DNA from: JAHELQ01 sp965603365
Lineage (GTDB): Bacteria > Acidobacteriota > Aminicenantia > UBA2199
Length of the DNA stretch: 19,691 nucleotides
Direction: 5' to 3'
Assembly: GCA_965603365.1 (NCBI GenBank)
Contig: CBFDCR010000089.1
Location: forward strand, 1-19,691
The notes under the pieces are model-generated. The model saw only the letters and a list, made by a program, of their open reading frames with translations, did no database searches and was not told the DNA's origin. A program made the position numbers and the translations under genes. Shown here piece by piece: positions 9,901-15,937 of the stretch; positions within the stretch are counted from its first letter, which is position 1, and the number at the start of each line of letters is the position of its first letter.

Positions 9901-10933
9901 GTTATTGGGATTTAACCACGATCACTATCTCCATACCGACATGCTGGACAGCCAGGGGCGGTTGTTGAAACGATTTGCTTCCCTCATCGATCGCTTTTAT
10001 GAGACCGATTATAAATTCAATAAGAAACTGGAATTTATTGTGGGGGAATCTGCGGCCATACGACAATTAAAGAAAACGATTCGCAAGGTCAGCAAGGTGG
10101 ATTTTCCCATCCTGATTACCGGCGAAAGCGGCAGCGGTAAGGAACTGGTGGCCAAAGGGGTCCATTTGCTGAGTCAGCGGTCTGCCGGTCCCTTTGTGGC
10201 GGTGAACTCGGCTGCCATTCCTGAAAACTTACTGGAGGCAGAGTTATTTGGATTTAAAAAAGGCGCTTTTACCGGGGCAAATGAAAATCGAATGGGGCTG
10301 ATCGAGGCGGCTCACGGCGGCACCCTATTTCTGGATGAGATCGCCGACTTGCCCTTGAGTCTGCAGGCCAAATCGCTGCGGGTTTTACAGGAGAGTGAGA
10401 TCCGCCGACTGGGGGAAAACACCACCAGGCAGGTGGATATCCGCTTGATTTCCGCCACCAATAAGGATTTAAAGGCGCTCATCCGACAGGAGGGATTCCG
10501 GCAGGATTTGTATTTTCGGATTCAAGATTTACCTGTCCAGGTTCCACCATTGAGAGAACGTCGGGAAGATATCCCGCAGCTAACCCGTTATTTCCTGGAG
10601 AAAAACAACTTCCCTATCAAAGATGAGATGGAATTACGGCGCATCTGCGCCTATTTTCAAAGCCAGGAGTGGCCGGGCAATGTACGGGAGCTAGAGTCAA
10701 AGGTGAAGCGCCTGATCACCTTTTACCCCGATTTTGAGATGGAGGATCTCCAGGTTCAGCCGCTGGATTCCAGTTTAAAGACGCAGCGGGAACAATTCGA
10801 GCGTTCTCTGATCCTCCGCACCCTCAACGAAAGCAACTGGAACAAGGTCAAAACCGCCGGCCTGTTAAAGATCTCCCGCATGGCCCTCTTCAACCTGATC
10901 AAAAAACACAACCTCCAGCGAAGTGAAAGGTAA
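6932..10933 (+). CDS. Sigma-54-dependent activator with degenerate kinase/STAND N-terminus, TPRs and Fis-type HTH
   Basis: The protein has 1333 residues. The C-terminal third is a classical enhancer-binding protein: AAA+ domain from about 1034 with Walker A GESGSGKE (1064-1071), the sigma-54-contacting GAFTGA loop (1111-1116), Walker B LFLDE (1132-1136), and a Fis-type helix-turn-helix at about 1290-1328. It should open sigma-54 promoters by ATP hydrolysis. About 880-1030 looks GAF-like and about 525-735 are TPRs. Residues 84-130 follow the layout of a kinase C-lobe without HRD or DFG. Residues 225-330 follow a STAND NTPase, with a Walker-B-like IVLVVDCLE (283-291) but no P-loop. Both assignments are inference. 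GTG 6932 overlaps the TPR gene stop (GTGA), with AGGA at 6922-6925. The C-rich 3' end has no intrinsic terminator. Confidence 0.9.
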   Translation: MKSERSKKPIEDKYHSLFREIADSDLSPRVISFSDVYLNRLNEVFRFRSNLVQSLVFFYHNNFEISILAEAVIPSEANELYRLSAEDAGRIFVQTIAAYEMSKSLGLDFIDFSKFQISPDLSIKFSLALDGQEAASLTDIVGLFKQHQAFNDLDERNFKEVFLRLKRRHTLVEDYFYAYRYDDFASNILNQYPLTDLRHGANVKIKIKTENEIQKKLVRINLYQHLFSGDILFVNVDRKRHGVREALSRIVSEQWHAPDDFDDFVGLGEQIKFYLNTSSFQSIVLVVDCLETREDTQLVKYLLDSSGISNITFILLGENDDVDFDLELKDKPKNLLREYFPNDLKGEKAIATTIRNRTGSLDLKIKDLVKTRQTDELKRLLKKFIKREEFETELGTGIATILDHQKMLSADRELLELFTEILIKEGHFDMAKEVIANHREKNPVYLDLKQAHLLMLDKDYPQMSQRLTGIGKSLPDRLKDEFHYLEYVYFDKTGNQTEAGLHFKKIEGDFFAHRARLYMSDQLIYGGEFDSVEAILNQVILFFRKYGYFQEEIEARSQVAKMLREKGDSDRARRLYQNIFIRSEIKNHHLLAGNLCVDLGNLYFSQDDFVPAEYWYQKALRKFRRLKNKNGELLARSNLAEIDKIQGNWPAVEKFFKTILKYDQEKNAIEPMAVDFFNIAHLEFIRRHLSRALALVDKAISMFEQKKNFNYLIESHFLKLKIAMLMPSKDVDPGFFQLHVGILSHDQKITLRLLEFLKGNISEEKNDLIMGEVGKMKSKTRQFELLILLMERYNMPAFLERLRELSKRLSGKGRNYFYYEYYYIYFQHLRNPEETDEDQIDIFYEMFYFFLRNKRKISPEILNLKKYFDERDSVFDIFKTAELVGDSIQWRVPEDFFKSFLGEIKKSIRLNLVRLILYDEGELLFQFSNIHEYYDLTDEIMARAVSSAQHLNLKLEDIKAACRSQERAFYPYKNTKVLLWKISNSLFGVLLLGFNHDHYLHTDMLDSQGRLLKRFASLIDRFYETDYKFNKKLEFIVGESAAIRQLKKTIRKVSKVDFPILITGESGSGKELVAKGVHLLSQRSAGPFVAVNSAAIPENLLEAELFGFKKGAFTGANENRMGLIEAAHGGTLFLDEIADLPLSLQAKSLRVLQESEIRRLGENTTRQVDIRLISATNKDLKALIRQEGFRQDLYFRIQDLPVQVPPLRERREDIPQLTRYFLEKNNFPIKDEMELRRICAYFQSQEWPGNVRELESKVKRLITFYPDFEMEDLQVQPLDSSLKTQREQFERSLILRTLNESNWNKVKTAGLLKISRMALFNLIKKHNLQRSER

Positions 10934-10943
10934 TTCCAATTTT

Positions 10944-11147
10944 TTACCAGAAGATGGTGATCAGGAATTTTCTGACACAGTCGAAGGAAAGGATAAACAG
11001 TACAACAGCCATGACGATCATGAGAATGACAATCAGTTTTCCCTTAAGAGTGTCCCTAAGATTCTCGGAATTCTGGATCAGGATATACGCAATAAGGGCC
11101 ATAGCCGCAATAATTGCGCATTCTCCCCAGATTAAGACTCTGAACAT
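10944..11147 (-). CDS. Small membrane protein with two predicted helices
   Basis: The protein has 67 residues, with a helix at about 4-24 (IWGECAIIAAMALIAYILI), a short charged loop (NSENLRDTLKGK) and a second helix at about 38-55. AGGAGG lies 5 nt before its ATG on the - strand, which is the main reason to believe it. It converges on the sigma-54 activator gene, with 10 bp between the two stop codons and no intrinsic terminator. Family and function are not recognised; a small inner-membrane regulator or accessory subunit is possible. The + strand reading frames over the same bases lack such a ribosome binding site. Confidence 0.65.
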   Translation of the reverse strand: MFRVLIWGECAIIAAMALIAYILIQNSENLRDTLKGKLIVILMIVMAVVLFILSFDCVRKFLITIFW

Positions 11148-11233
11148 CTTTACCTCCTGGCATATTTATAAATGTAAAGGGGGAAAAATGCAAGCAAAAA
11201 ATCAAACAAAATAAATAATATAAAATATTTTCA

Positions 11234-11262
11234 GTGAATAATTTTTTTAATTAATGTATAAT
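11234..11262 (+). promoter_or_regulatory. Probable promoter of the Cys/His-cluster gene
   Basis: A perfect TATAAT (11257-11262) is preceded at 17 nt by GTGAAT, which matches only three of six -35 positions. Predicted +1 is about 11269, giving a 30-nt leader before ATG 11299. The surrounding DNA is very AT-rich, so chance matches are likely. Confidence 0.35.
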
Positions 11263-11298
11263 ACTATATTACTTCTGATTTAATAAGGAGTTAACGTT

Positions 11299-12036
11299 AT
11301 GGGACTTAATGGTTGGGGTAAAAAGAGGGTGAACGGCACCTTTACGATTCAATACTGCTTTAAATTTGGCGATGATGTACGAGAAGTTTTTAATTTAGAT
11401 TTTGATGTAGAAACACTGGAATTGATCGTCGATATCCCCAAAGAATTACCCCAATGGGCTCGCCTCGGCTTTCATCAATGCCCCCATTGTCCCTTGTCTG
11501 CACTGAGACATCGATACTGTCCGGTGGCCGAAAAACTGGTGAATATCGCCAGCCGATTTGATTCCCTGCTTTCTTACAATGAAATCCATCTGGATGTGAT
11601 AACGGATGAGAGATTAATTTCACAACATACCACCGTACAGCGAGGTCTCGGCTCTCTTATGGGATTGATTATGGCCACCAGCGGCTGTCCCCATATCGTC
11701 TATTTTAAGCCCATGGCACGGTTTCACTTACCTCTGGCCAGCGAAGAAGAGACCATTTATCGGGCTGCCTCTATGTATCTGCTGGCCCAGTATTTTAGGA
11801 ACCAGGCAGGAGAACAGGTGGATCTCGAGTTGGAGGGCTTAAGGAAGATCTATGATAATATCCAATTGGTGAATCGGGCTTTTGCTAAGCGTTTGAGAAT
11901 TGCCAGTAAAACGGATTCCCTCTTAAACGCCATCGTAGAACTGGATGTTTTCGCCCAGACCATGTCAATCGTGATCGAAGAATCTCTGGAAGATTTAAAG
12001 TATTTATTTCAGTCCTACCTTGGGAAGTCATTCTGA
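11299..12036 (+). CDS. Conserved hypothetical protein with Cys/His cluster (possibly DUF6901-like)
   Basis: The protein has 245 residues, with a good AAGGAG ribosome site and its own intrinsic terminator, so it is probably a single-gene unit. A short beta-rich N-terminal part is followed by FHQCPHCPL (Cys61, His63, Cys64), Cys74 in RYCPVAEKL, then the segment TSGCPHIVYFKPMARFHLPLA with Cys130 and His143. The spacing C-x2-C-x9-C suggests a metal or iron-sulfur site, though a structural disulfide is possible. The second half is predicted helical. The style matches a family of uncharacterised proteins from metal-reducing and other Proteobacteria that I associate with DUF6901. That link is from memory. 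There is no signal peptide or membrane helix. Function unknown. Confidence 0.75.
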   Translation: MGLNGWGKKRVNGTFTIQYCFKFGDDVREVFNLDFDVETLELIVDIPKELPQWARLGFHQCPHCPLSALRHRYCPVAEKLVNIASRFDSLLSYNEIHLDVITDERLISQHTTVQRGLGSLMGLIMATSGCPHIVYFKPMARFHLPLASEEETIYRAASMYLLAQYFRNQAGEQVDLELEGLRKIYDNIQLVNRAFAKRLRIASKTDSLLNAIVELDVFAQTMSIVIEESLEDLKYLFQSYLGKSF

Positions 12037-12061
12037 TCCATGGTGAGAAGAAAAGGAGGGA

Positions 12062-12094
12062 GCCCCCGGGCTTTACCGGGGGCCTTGTTTTTTT
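12062..12094 (+). terminator. Rho-independent terminator
   Basis: GCCCCCGG (12062-12069) and CCGGGGGC (12076-12083) form a perfect 8-bp GC stem with a 6-nt loop, followed by CTTG and seven T. It starts 25 nt after the stop of the Cys/His-cluster gene. On the - strand the stem is not followed by a T-run, so it serves the + strand only. Confidence 0.93.
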
Positions 12095-12162
12095 AAAGGA
12101 AACTATATAAAAAAAGGAGGTGAAACCAAGTCTTTTTTAGTGCTAAATAATTTTTCGTCATT

Positions 12163-12495
12163 TTAATGGGGATGGTTGTAGAAATATAAAATGCAAGCCA
12201 GCCACTCGGTATCCGGTTCGAAAAAGTGGCTCCATTGTGCCTTAACCTGACATTTCCATCTTTGGTGCCCGTACAGCCTGGAAAACGCAACTTTGGCCCC
12301 TCGTATGGTATTATACTGTTTGTCTGTCATTATAATTCCATTGTGTTTGACAACCAGTCGGCACCCATCTTCATTCTTCATGATAAAAACGTACTCGATA
12401 AGAAATTGAATTGAATTAATTAAGGCACAGGCCATTAGCTTCTTTTCCCTGATCTTTTTTAAATTGGGCTGTACCTGGGTTCCCAGATAATTCAT
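12163..12495 (-). CDS. Hypothetical protein, second gene of a - strand pair
   Basis: The 110-residue protein is not recognised. Its start is well supported: AAGGAGG lies 4 nt before the ATG at 12495. The N-terminal half is mixed helix with a hydrophobic stretch (ACALINSIQFLIEYVFIM) and the C-terminal half is rich in aromatic and basic residues (RLYGHQRWKCQVKAQWSHFF). It follows the 130-residue gene by 40 nt on the same strand and is probably co-transcribed with it. No terminator with a T-run is visible beyond its stop. Another - strand frame overlapping its 3' part (12093-12290) has no comparable start signal. Confidence 0.6.
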   Translation of the reverse strand: MNYLGTQVQPNLKKIREKKLMACALINSIQFLIEYVFIMKNEDGCRLVVKHNGIIMTDKQYNTIRGAKVAFSRLYGHQRWKCQVKAQWSHFFEPDTEWLACILYFYNHPH

Positions 12496-12535
12496 TTTCC
12501 CTCCTTACAGGTCCTCGGCTCACCTTTTCCTGCAT

Positions 12536-12928
12536 TCATTCTCTAATCTCCGAGAAACTTGCCTTATTGAAATGAAGCATCTCAAACCTGTCGAAGAAAT
12601 CTTCCAGCTCTTTGTATCGAAAGTCATTATCACTGTCGAGAATTTCGAGAAAATGTCGCCGGACTTTCGGATGGCATCTCTCTAATACCGGGATGAAGAT
12701 TTCTTTTTCATTCTTTGCTTCAATACTCCTGGTGATTGCCTCATGGTGTTCGTGGGCCCTTAAGTCACCCAATAACCAGAGTTTATAAAGGTCTAATATG
12801 GCTTTATCATCTTTCATGAATTCTTTTAATAAGAGATTAATATTATTATTTTGGCCGCCGTTGTTGTTCCGTCCGTCATCGTTGATCACTACGCTTAAAT
12901 CAAGAGTAAATTTAAATTTTTTCTTCAT
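12536..12928 (-). CDS. Hypothetical protein with Asn-rich insert
   Basis: The protein has 130 residues. A lysine-rich beta-like N-terminus (KKKFKFTLDLSVVIND) is followed by an Asn/Gly-rich stretch (GRNNNGGQNNNINL) and a helical, charged remainder including DLRAHEHHEAI and VLERCHPKVRRHFLEIL. I do not recognise the family. The ribosome site is weak (AAGG about 8 nt before ATG 12928), so the start is less certain than that of its downstream neighbour. A good promoter lies about 165 nt upstream at 13100-13128, giving an unusually long AT-rich leader. It probably forms an operon with the 110-residue gene. Confidence 0.55.
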   Translation of the reverse strand: MKKKFKFTLDLSVVINDDGRNNNGGQNNNINLLLKEFMKDDKAILDLYKLWLLGDLRAHEHHEAITRSIEAKNEKEIFIPVLERCHPKVRRHFLEILDSDNDFRYKELEDFFDRFEMLHFNKASFSEIRE

Positions 12929-13099
12929 TTTGTAACCTTAGGGTTAAAAATAATAACTTTTTCGATTTTTTCCGTTTTTTAAGTTGAAAATCTTGCCCGG
13001 ATGATTTATATTATAAGTGAAGTGAAAAGAGCTATTATTGCTATCAACGTTTTTTATTTTGTTTTTTTTACGAGTCATTGTTTTAAGTGTCATATATAT

Positions 13100-13128
13100 A
13101 TAGTAGTTACAAAATTTAGAAATGTCAA
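13100..13128 (-). promoter_or_regulatory. Leftward promoter for the hypothetical gene pair
   Basis: On the - strand TTGACA (13128-13123), a 17-nt spacer and TACTAT (13105-13100) make a strong sigma-70-type promoter. Predicted +1 is about 13093, which leaves a leader of about 165 nt before ATG 12928. The -35 box is one arm of the inverted repeat at 13123-13141, so a bound protein would block it. Confidence 0.55.
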
Positions 13129-13141
13129 CAAAAAGTTGACA
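13123..13141. repeat. Inverted repeat TGTCAAC-N5-GTTGACA (candidate operator)
   Basis: Two perfect 7-bp arms are separated by five A. Each arm contains a consensus TTGACA reading outward. The left one belongs to the leftward promoter; the right one (13136-13141) has only T-runs at the expected -10 position. Either a shared operator for divergent genes or a back-to-back promoter pair is possible. Confidence 0.5.
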
Positions 13142-13183
13142 AAAAACAACATTTTTTGTTTTTTTTATCAAATGAGGATTTTA

Positions 13184-13228
13184 ATGAGAAATGACAACAA
13201 AATTGAAGATAAAACCCGAGAAAAATGA
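13184..13228 (+). CDS. Possible 14-residue leader peptide
   Basis: A short frame encodes MRNDNKIEDKTREK, with GAGG 6 nt upstream. Its TGA is the first part of the TGAGGAGAGG that forms the ribosome site of the next gene. It could couple or gate translation of that gene. Such a short frame may also be chance, and no attenuator hairpin was found. Confidence 0.25.
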   Translation: MRNDNKIEDKTREK

Positions 13229-13240
13229 GGAGAGGATTAC

Positions 13241-13918
13241 ATGAAAGAAAGAGTCGATTTAGATGAATTTATGGAGCTTTTGAATATACCCGAGTTTGAA
13301 AAGCTCATCTACCACAAGATTGAAGAATTAAAATGTTTATTACGGAATGAGATCAAGATTTACAGAACCATCAAAGACAATTTCAAAAAAACAGCCTGTT
13401 CAAATACATACATATTTGAAAACGATGCACCACAAAAGGTTCACACCTACCGATTTGAATTGAGTCGGGTTGAATCCAGGAAGTGGATTCCGGTGAAGAT
13501 TGAACCACTACCTCCTCGAGGTTGTTCTGTAGATGACATCATCCCCACATCGTTGATTCAGCATATCGTTTCCTATCCCATTAATCCCGAAAAGATTCGA
13601 AGTTATAGGCTGGAGACCGCTGGTACGGGAAAGCGCCAATATCATGTTGCGGAATTTGTAAAATACTCTGACGATTACCTTTTTGGCGCTGTCCGGCAGG
13701 TCGAGATTTCAGAACAAAAGACGTCAACTCAAAATCAGGAGCCCAGGATCGTAAAAATAGATTGGGACTATGAGAAAAAGGGAGATGAGCAAAATTATCA
13801 GGATTTATTCTATTACATGCAGCGGTATCCGGAAATAAAAAAGTGCATTTTGGGGGATTTCTTCCACCGCCTAAAACCCCTCTTAGACAGCCGGCTAAAG
13901 AGAGTATCCTGGAGTTAA
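13241..13918 (+). CDS. Hypothetical cytoplasmic protein
   Basis: The protein has 225 residues and is not recognised. GAGGAGAGG (13227-13235) lies 5 nt before the ATG, a strong start. The first 50 residues are charged and helical (EKLIYHKIEELKCLLRNEIKIYRTIKDNFKK). The centre is beta-like (VHTYRFELSRVESRKWIPVKIEPLPPRG), and the C-terminus is basic (RLKPLLDSRLKRVSWS). No signal peptide or membrane helix is seen. It is divergent from the two hypothetical - strand genes across an AT-rich spacer and convergent with the exported-protein gene ending at 14032, with 113 bp between the stops and no clear terminator. The shared control region hints at a link with the divergent pair, but this is inference. 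Confidence 0.65.
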   Translation: MKERVDLDEFMELLNIPEFEKLIYHKIEELKCLLRNEIKIYRTIKDNFKKTACSNTYIFENDAPQKVHTYRFELSRVESRKWIPVKIEPLPPRGCSVDDIIPTSLIQHIVSYPINPEKIRSYRLETAGTGKRQYHVAEFVKYSDDYLFGAVRQVEISEQKTSTQNQEPRIVKIDWDYEKKGDEQNYQDLFYYMQRYPEIKKCILGDFFHRLKPLLDSRLKRVSWS

Positions 13919-14031
13919 CCGTTATAGAATTTCAACAGAGGGATATCCACAGCTATTCAGGCCGCCCGGCAGCGACTGTAGTGAGACACCTTTTCCTCGC
14001 CCCTTTTTCCAGGGTAACGGGTAACGATTGC

Positions 14032-14430
14032 CTAATCTCTTTTATATTCCAGTAAAAGGAAGACCTTGTCCTTGGCCGTCCGTTTGAAATAGGAATTTCT
14101 ACTTAATTCCGGATCCGGCTTTTTATCCACATAGACCATGGGCTCGGTGGGATCGCAGAGAACCACTTGCCCCTTTTGGGGAACAAGCACAATTGAGCCG
14201 CTGGTATCCTCGATAACCAGGCCCAGACTTTCGCCCGTGGCGGTGTACTCGAAGGGCTTGTTTCCCACACCCCTCACATACCACTCGACGCCGGAATACT
14301 GGTAAACACTGCCCACCTCGGGCCATTCTTTTTCCTGTTCCTCTTTTTGTTCAGCCTTTTGCAGCGAAAATCCCTGCGCCAAAACGGTTAAGAAAAAACA
14401 AAGAATAAAAAAACAAAGAATTTTTTTCAT
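14032..14430 (-). CDS. Small exported protein downstream of the LRR lipoprotein
   Basis: The protein has 132 residues. MKKILCFFILCFFLTVLAQGFS is a clear signal peptide, with cleavage probably after AQG. The mature part is Glu/Lys-rich at first, then beta-like with aromatic residues (VGSVYQYSGVEWYVRG, GSIVLVPQKGQVVLCDPTEP). ATG 14430 is chosen over the in-frame ATG at 14448 because GGAGG lies between them, 7 nt before 14430, and because it gives a normal signal peptide. It starts 45 nt after the LRR gene stop on the same strand, so the two are probably one operon acting in the periplasm or at the envelope. Family not recognised. Confidence 0.7.
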   Translation of the reverse strand: MKKILCFFILCFFLTVLAQGFSLQKAEQKEEQEKEWPEVGSVYQYSGVEWYVRGVGNKPFEYTATGESLGLVIEDTSGSIVLVPQKGQVVLCDPTEPMVYVDKKPDPELSRNSYFKRTAKDKVFLLLEYKRD

Positions 14431-14475
14431 CACAATTCCTCCCTTCATGATATTTTACACCGGTTTTTACCTGAC

Positions 14476-15588
14476 CTACCTCCAGCGGAGCTCCACCCAG
14501 GGCAGCGTTTTTTCAATTCTTTTTTTGACCTCCTCAGAAAAGTTGTTGCCATAGAGGGTTAATTTCCTGAGGGAAGCGATAGAGCCGATATTGGAGGGCA
14601 AGGTGATGAGGCGATTGTAACCCAGGTTAAGTTCCTGCAGGTTGCGCATATGTACGATCTCTTTCGGCAAGGAGGTGATTTTATTGTTTACCACATCCAA
14701 TTCAATCAGTTTTGGCAGAGAACACACCACCGGCGGGATGTCTACAAAATGGTTGTTGCCCAGTTGCAGCACCTGGAGATTTTCCAGTTTGGCCATTGAT
14801 GGGGGCAAATCCACAAACCGGTTGTGATCGAGCATCAGTTTGCGCAGGTTGGCCAAGGCAAATAATTCATCGGGCAGACGGGTGAGTCTGTTGCCGATCA
14901 GGTCCAGCACAGTCAGGCTGGAAAGAGAGCCGATTTTGGGATTCACCTCTACCATGCCAATGCTTCTCAAGTGGAGTTCCCGTAAACCGCTCATTTTTTC
15001 AATATCATCCGCTATGGTGTTCAACGGATCGTGGTCAAGGCTCATTTTTTCCAGGCCTGAAAGGTTAAAAAGCGCAGCCGGCACTTCCTTGAGCTGGCAG
15101 GAGCCCAGGTACAACTCTTTTAGACCCGTCAGGCTACCTATCTCAACCGGCAGTGCCTGGATGGGCGAACTGTTGATATTCAGAACCTGCAGGCTGGCCA
15201 GTTTGCCGATACTAACAGGGAGTTTACGGAGACCGCTCACCCCCACAATCAATCTTTGCAGGCGGCCTAACCGGCCTATCTCCTCCGGAAGTTCGGTCAG
15301 GTTTTGGCTGACAAAGATCTTCAACTCTTCCAGATTGGTAAACTGGCCGATTCCCTTAAGGGCATCGTTGCCGCTGAGTTCTCTCAGCTCCAGCTTTTTC
15401 ACCTTCTCAGGCTGTTTTAAAGCCGCTGCCATGCTTTTAAACAGGCCATACCTTTCCTGGTACTCTGTATTTTTATCCCCGGAACAGGATATGCAGAGCA
15501 AAAGACCCAGGACAGGCCAGATACTGAGGCAGGTCACGGTTTTGTATTGCTTCATAGGCTTCATGGGAAATTCGTTCTTCCTTCTCAA
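14476..15588 (-). CDS. Leucine-rich-repeat lipoprotein
   Basis: The protein has 370 residues. A hydrophobic N-terminal segment ending LLLCISC-SGDK looks like a lipoprotein signal, though Cys at the -3 position of the lipobox is unusual. About eleven 23-residue LRR units follow, of the type LxxLxLxxNxLxxLPxxIxxL, for example LTVLDLIGNRLTRLPDELFALAN, with divergent caps at both ends. This makes a curved surface for protein binding, probably in the periplasm or on the outer membrane. The start is ambiguous: TTG 15588 has GAGGAGG at a 5-nt distance, while ATG 15564 gives a more typical short n-region but a poor ribosome site. The promoter at 15607-15635 implies a leader of only 12 nt for the TTG start. 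It leads an operon with the small exported protein. Confidence 0.85.
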   Translation of the reverse strand: MRRKNEFPMKPMKQYKTVTCLSIWPVLGLLLCISCSGDKNTEYQERYGLFKSMAAALKQPEKVKKLELRELSGNDALKGIGQFTNLEELKIFVSQNLTELPEEIGRLGRLQRLIVGVSGLRKLPVSIGKLASLQVLNINSSPIQALPVEIGSLTGLKELYLGSCQLKEVPAALFNLSGLEKMSLDHDPLNTIADDIEKMSGLRELHLRSIGMVEVNPKIGSLSSLTVLDLIGNRLTRLPDELFALANLRKLMLDHNRFVDLPPSMAKLENLQVLQLGNNHFVDIPPVVCSLPKLIELDVVNNKITSLPKEIVHMRNLQELNLGYNRLITLPSNIGSIASLRKLTLYGNNFSEEVKKRIEKTLPWVELRWR

Positions 15589-15606
15589 GTTTTCCTCCTC
15601 AAATAT

Positions 15607-15635
15607 ATTGTAGTGTAAAATATATTGATTGTCAA
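15607..15635 (-). promoter_or_regulatory. Promoter of the LRR lipoprotein operon
   Basis: On the - strand TTGACA (15635-15630), a 17-nt spacer and TACAAT (15612-15607) form a near-consensus promoter. Predicted +1 is 15600, the first G of the GAGGAGG ribosome site. The leader would be 12 nt for the TTG start or 36 nt for ATG 15564. Confidence 0.7.
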
Positions 15636-15862
15636 TTTTCCCTCGATTGCCATCCTTTTCCCCTCGGTGTAAACACTCATTGACGCGGCGTAACCTTCCA
15701 TTTACAGGGCGTGCACCTCCAATGACACGGCGCCCGCGCCCGACTACCCCATGTTTCGCCCTCATCCCCCGGTGCCGATGGCCAACGCTCCGGCCCCACT
15801 ATCCCTCCACAGGCGGTGGGCCACCATTTACCACACTCAAAGCAAGATAAACAGCTTGACAT
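15636..15862. other. GC-rich spacer flanking the group II intron (3' exon side)
   Basis: This stretch lies between the LRR promoter and the intron 3' end. A 61-codon Cys- and Trp-rich frame runs on the - strand from ATG 15862, the first base after the intron, to 15677. It has no ribosome site of its own and an odd composition (CLSCFECGKWWPTACGG), so I do not call it a gene. It may be part of a degraded gene or a dispersed repeat. Confidence 0.4.
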
Positions 15863-15903
15863 GTCGGGTAGGGATGGCTGATTGCTCAGCCATCCCCCCC
15901 TCA

Positions 15904-15937
15904 GAACGGAGCGTGCGACTTTCACCGCACTCCGCTC
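15904..15937 (-). ncRNA. Group II intron domain V (catalytic hairpin)
   Basis: This is the most conserved part of group II introns. On the - strand it begins GAGCGGAGTGCGG, has a GTGAAAGT loop region, and closes with CGCACGCTCCGTTC. The AGC triad and the two-base bulge needed for metal binding are intact, which argues for a functional rather than decayed ribozyme. Confidence 0.93.

Larger units (their letters stand above)
12929..13240. other. AT-rich divergent intergenic region
   Basis: These 312 bases separate two divergent hypothetical genes and are strongly AT-rich with long A and T runs. They hold the leftward promoter and inverted repeat described separately, and a possible 14-codon leader frame on the + strand. 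The longer frames crossing it on both strands lack ribosome sites and have biased composition, so I do not call them genes. No convincing -10 box was found for the rightward gene. Confidence 0.6.

Noticed and set aside
10923..11214. Two + strand frames of 70 and 86 codons after the activator gene
   Set aside because: No ribosome sites, and the - strand frame over the same bases has an ideal one and a sensible membrane-protein sequence.
11713..11728. TGGCAC resembling a sigma-54 -24 element
   Set aside because: It lies inside a coding region and the -12 TTGC element is missing at the required spacing.
12944..13228. Two 75-codon frames on opposite strands in the AT-rich spacer
   Set aside because: Both are Lys/Asn/Phe-rich by composition, lack ribosome sites and overlap each other and the predicted promoter.
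14840..15613. 257-codon open frame on the + strand
   Set aside because: It lies antisense to the LRR lipoprotein gene, has a Ser/Arg/Leu-rich composition produced by the LRR repeats read backwards, and no ribosome site.
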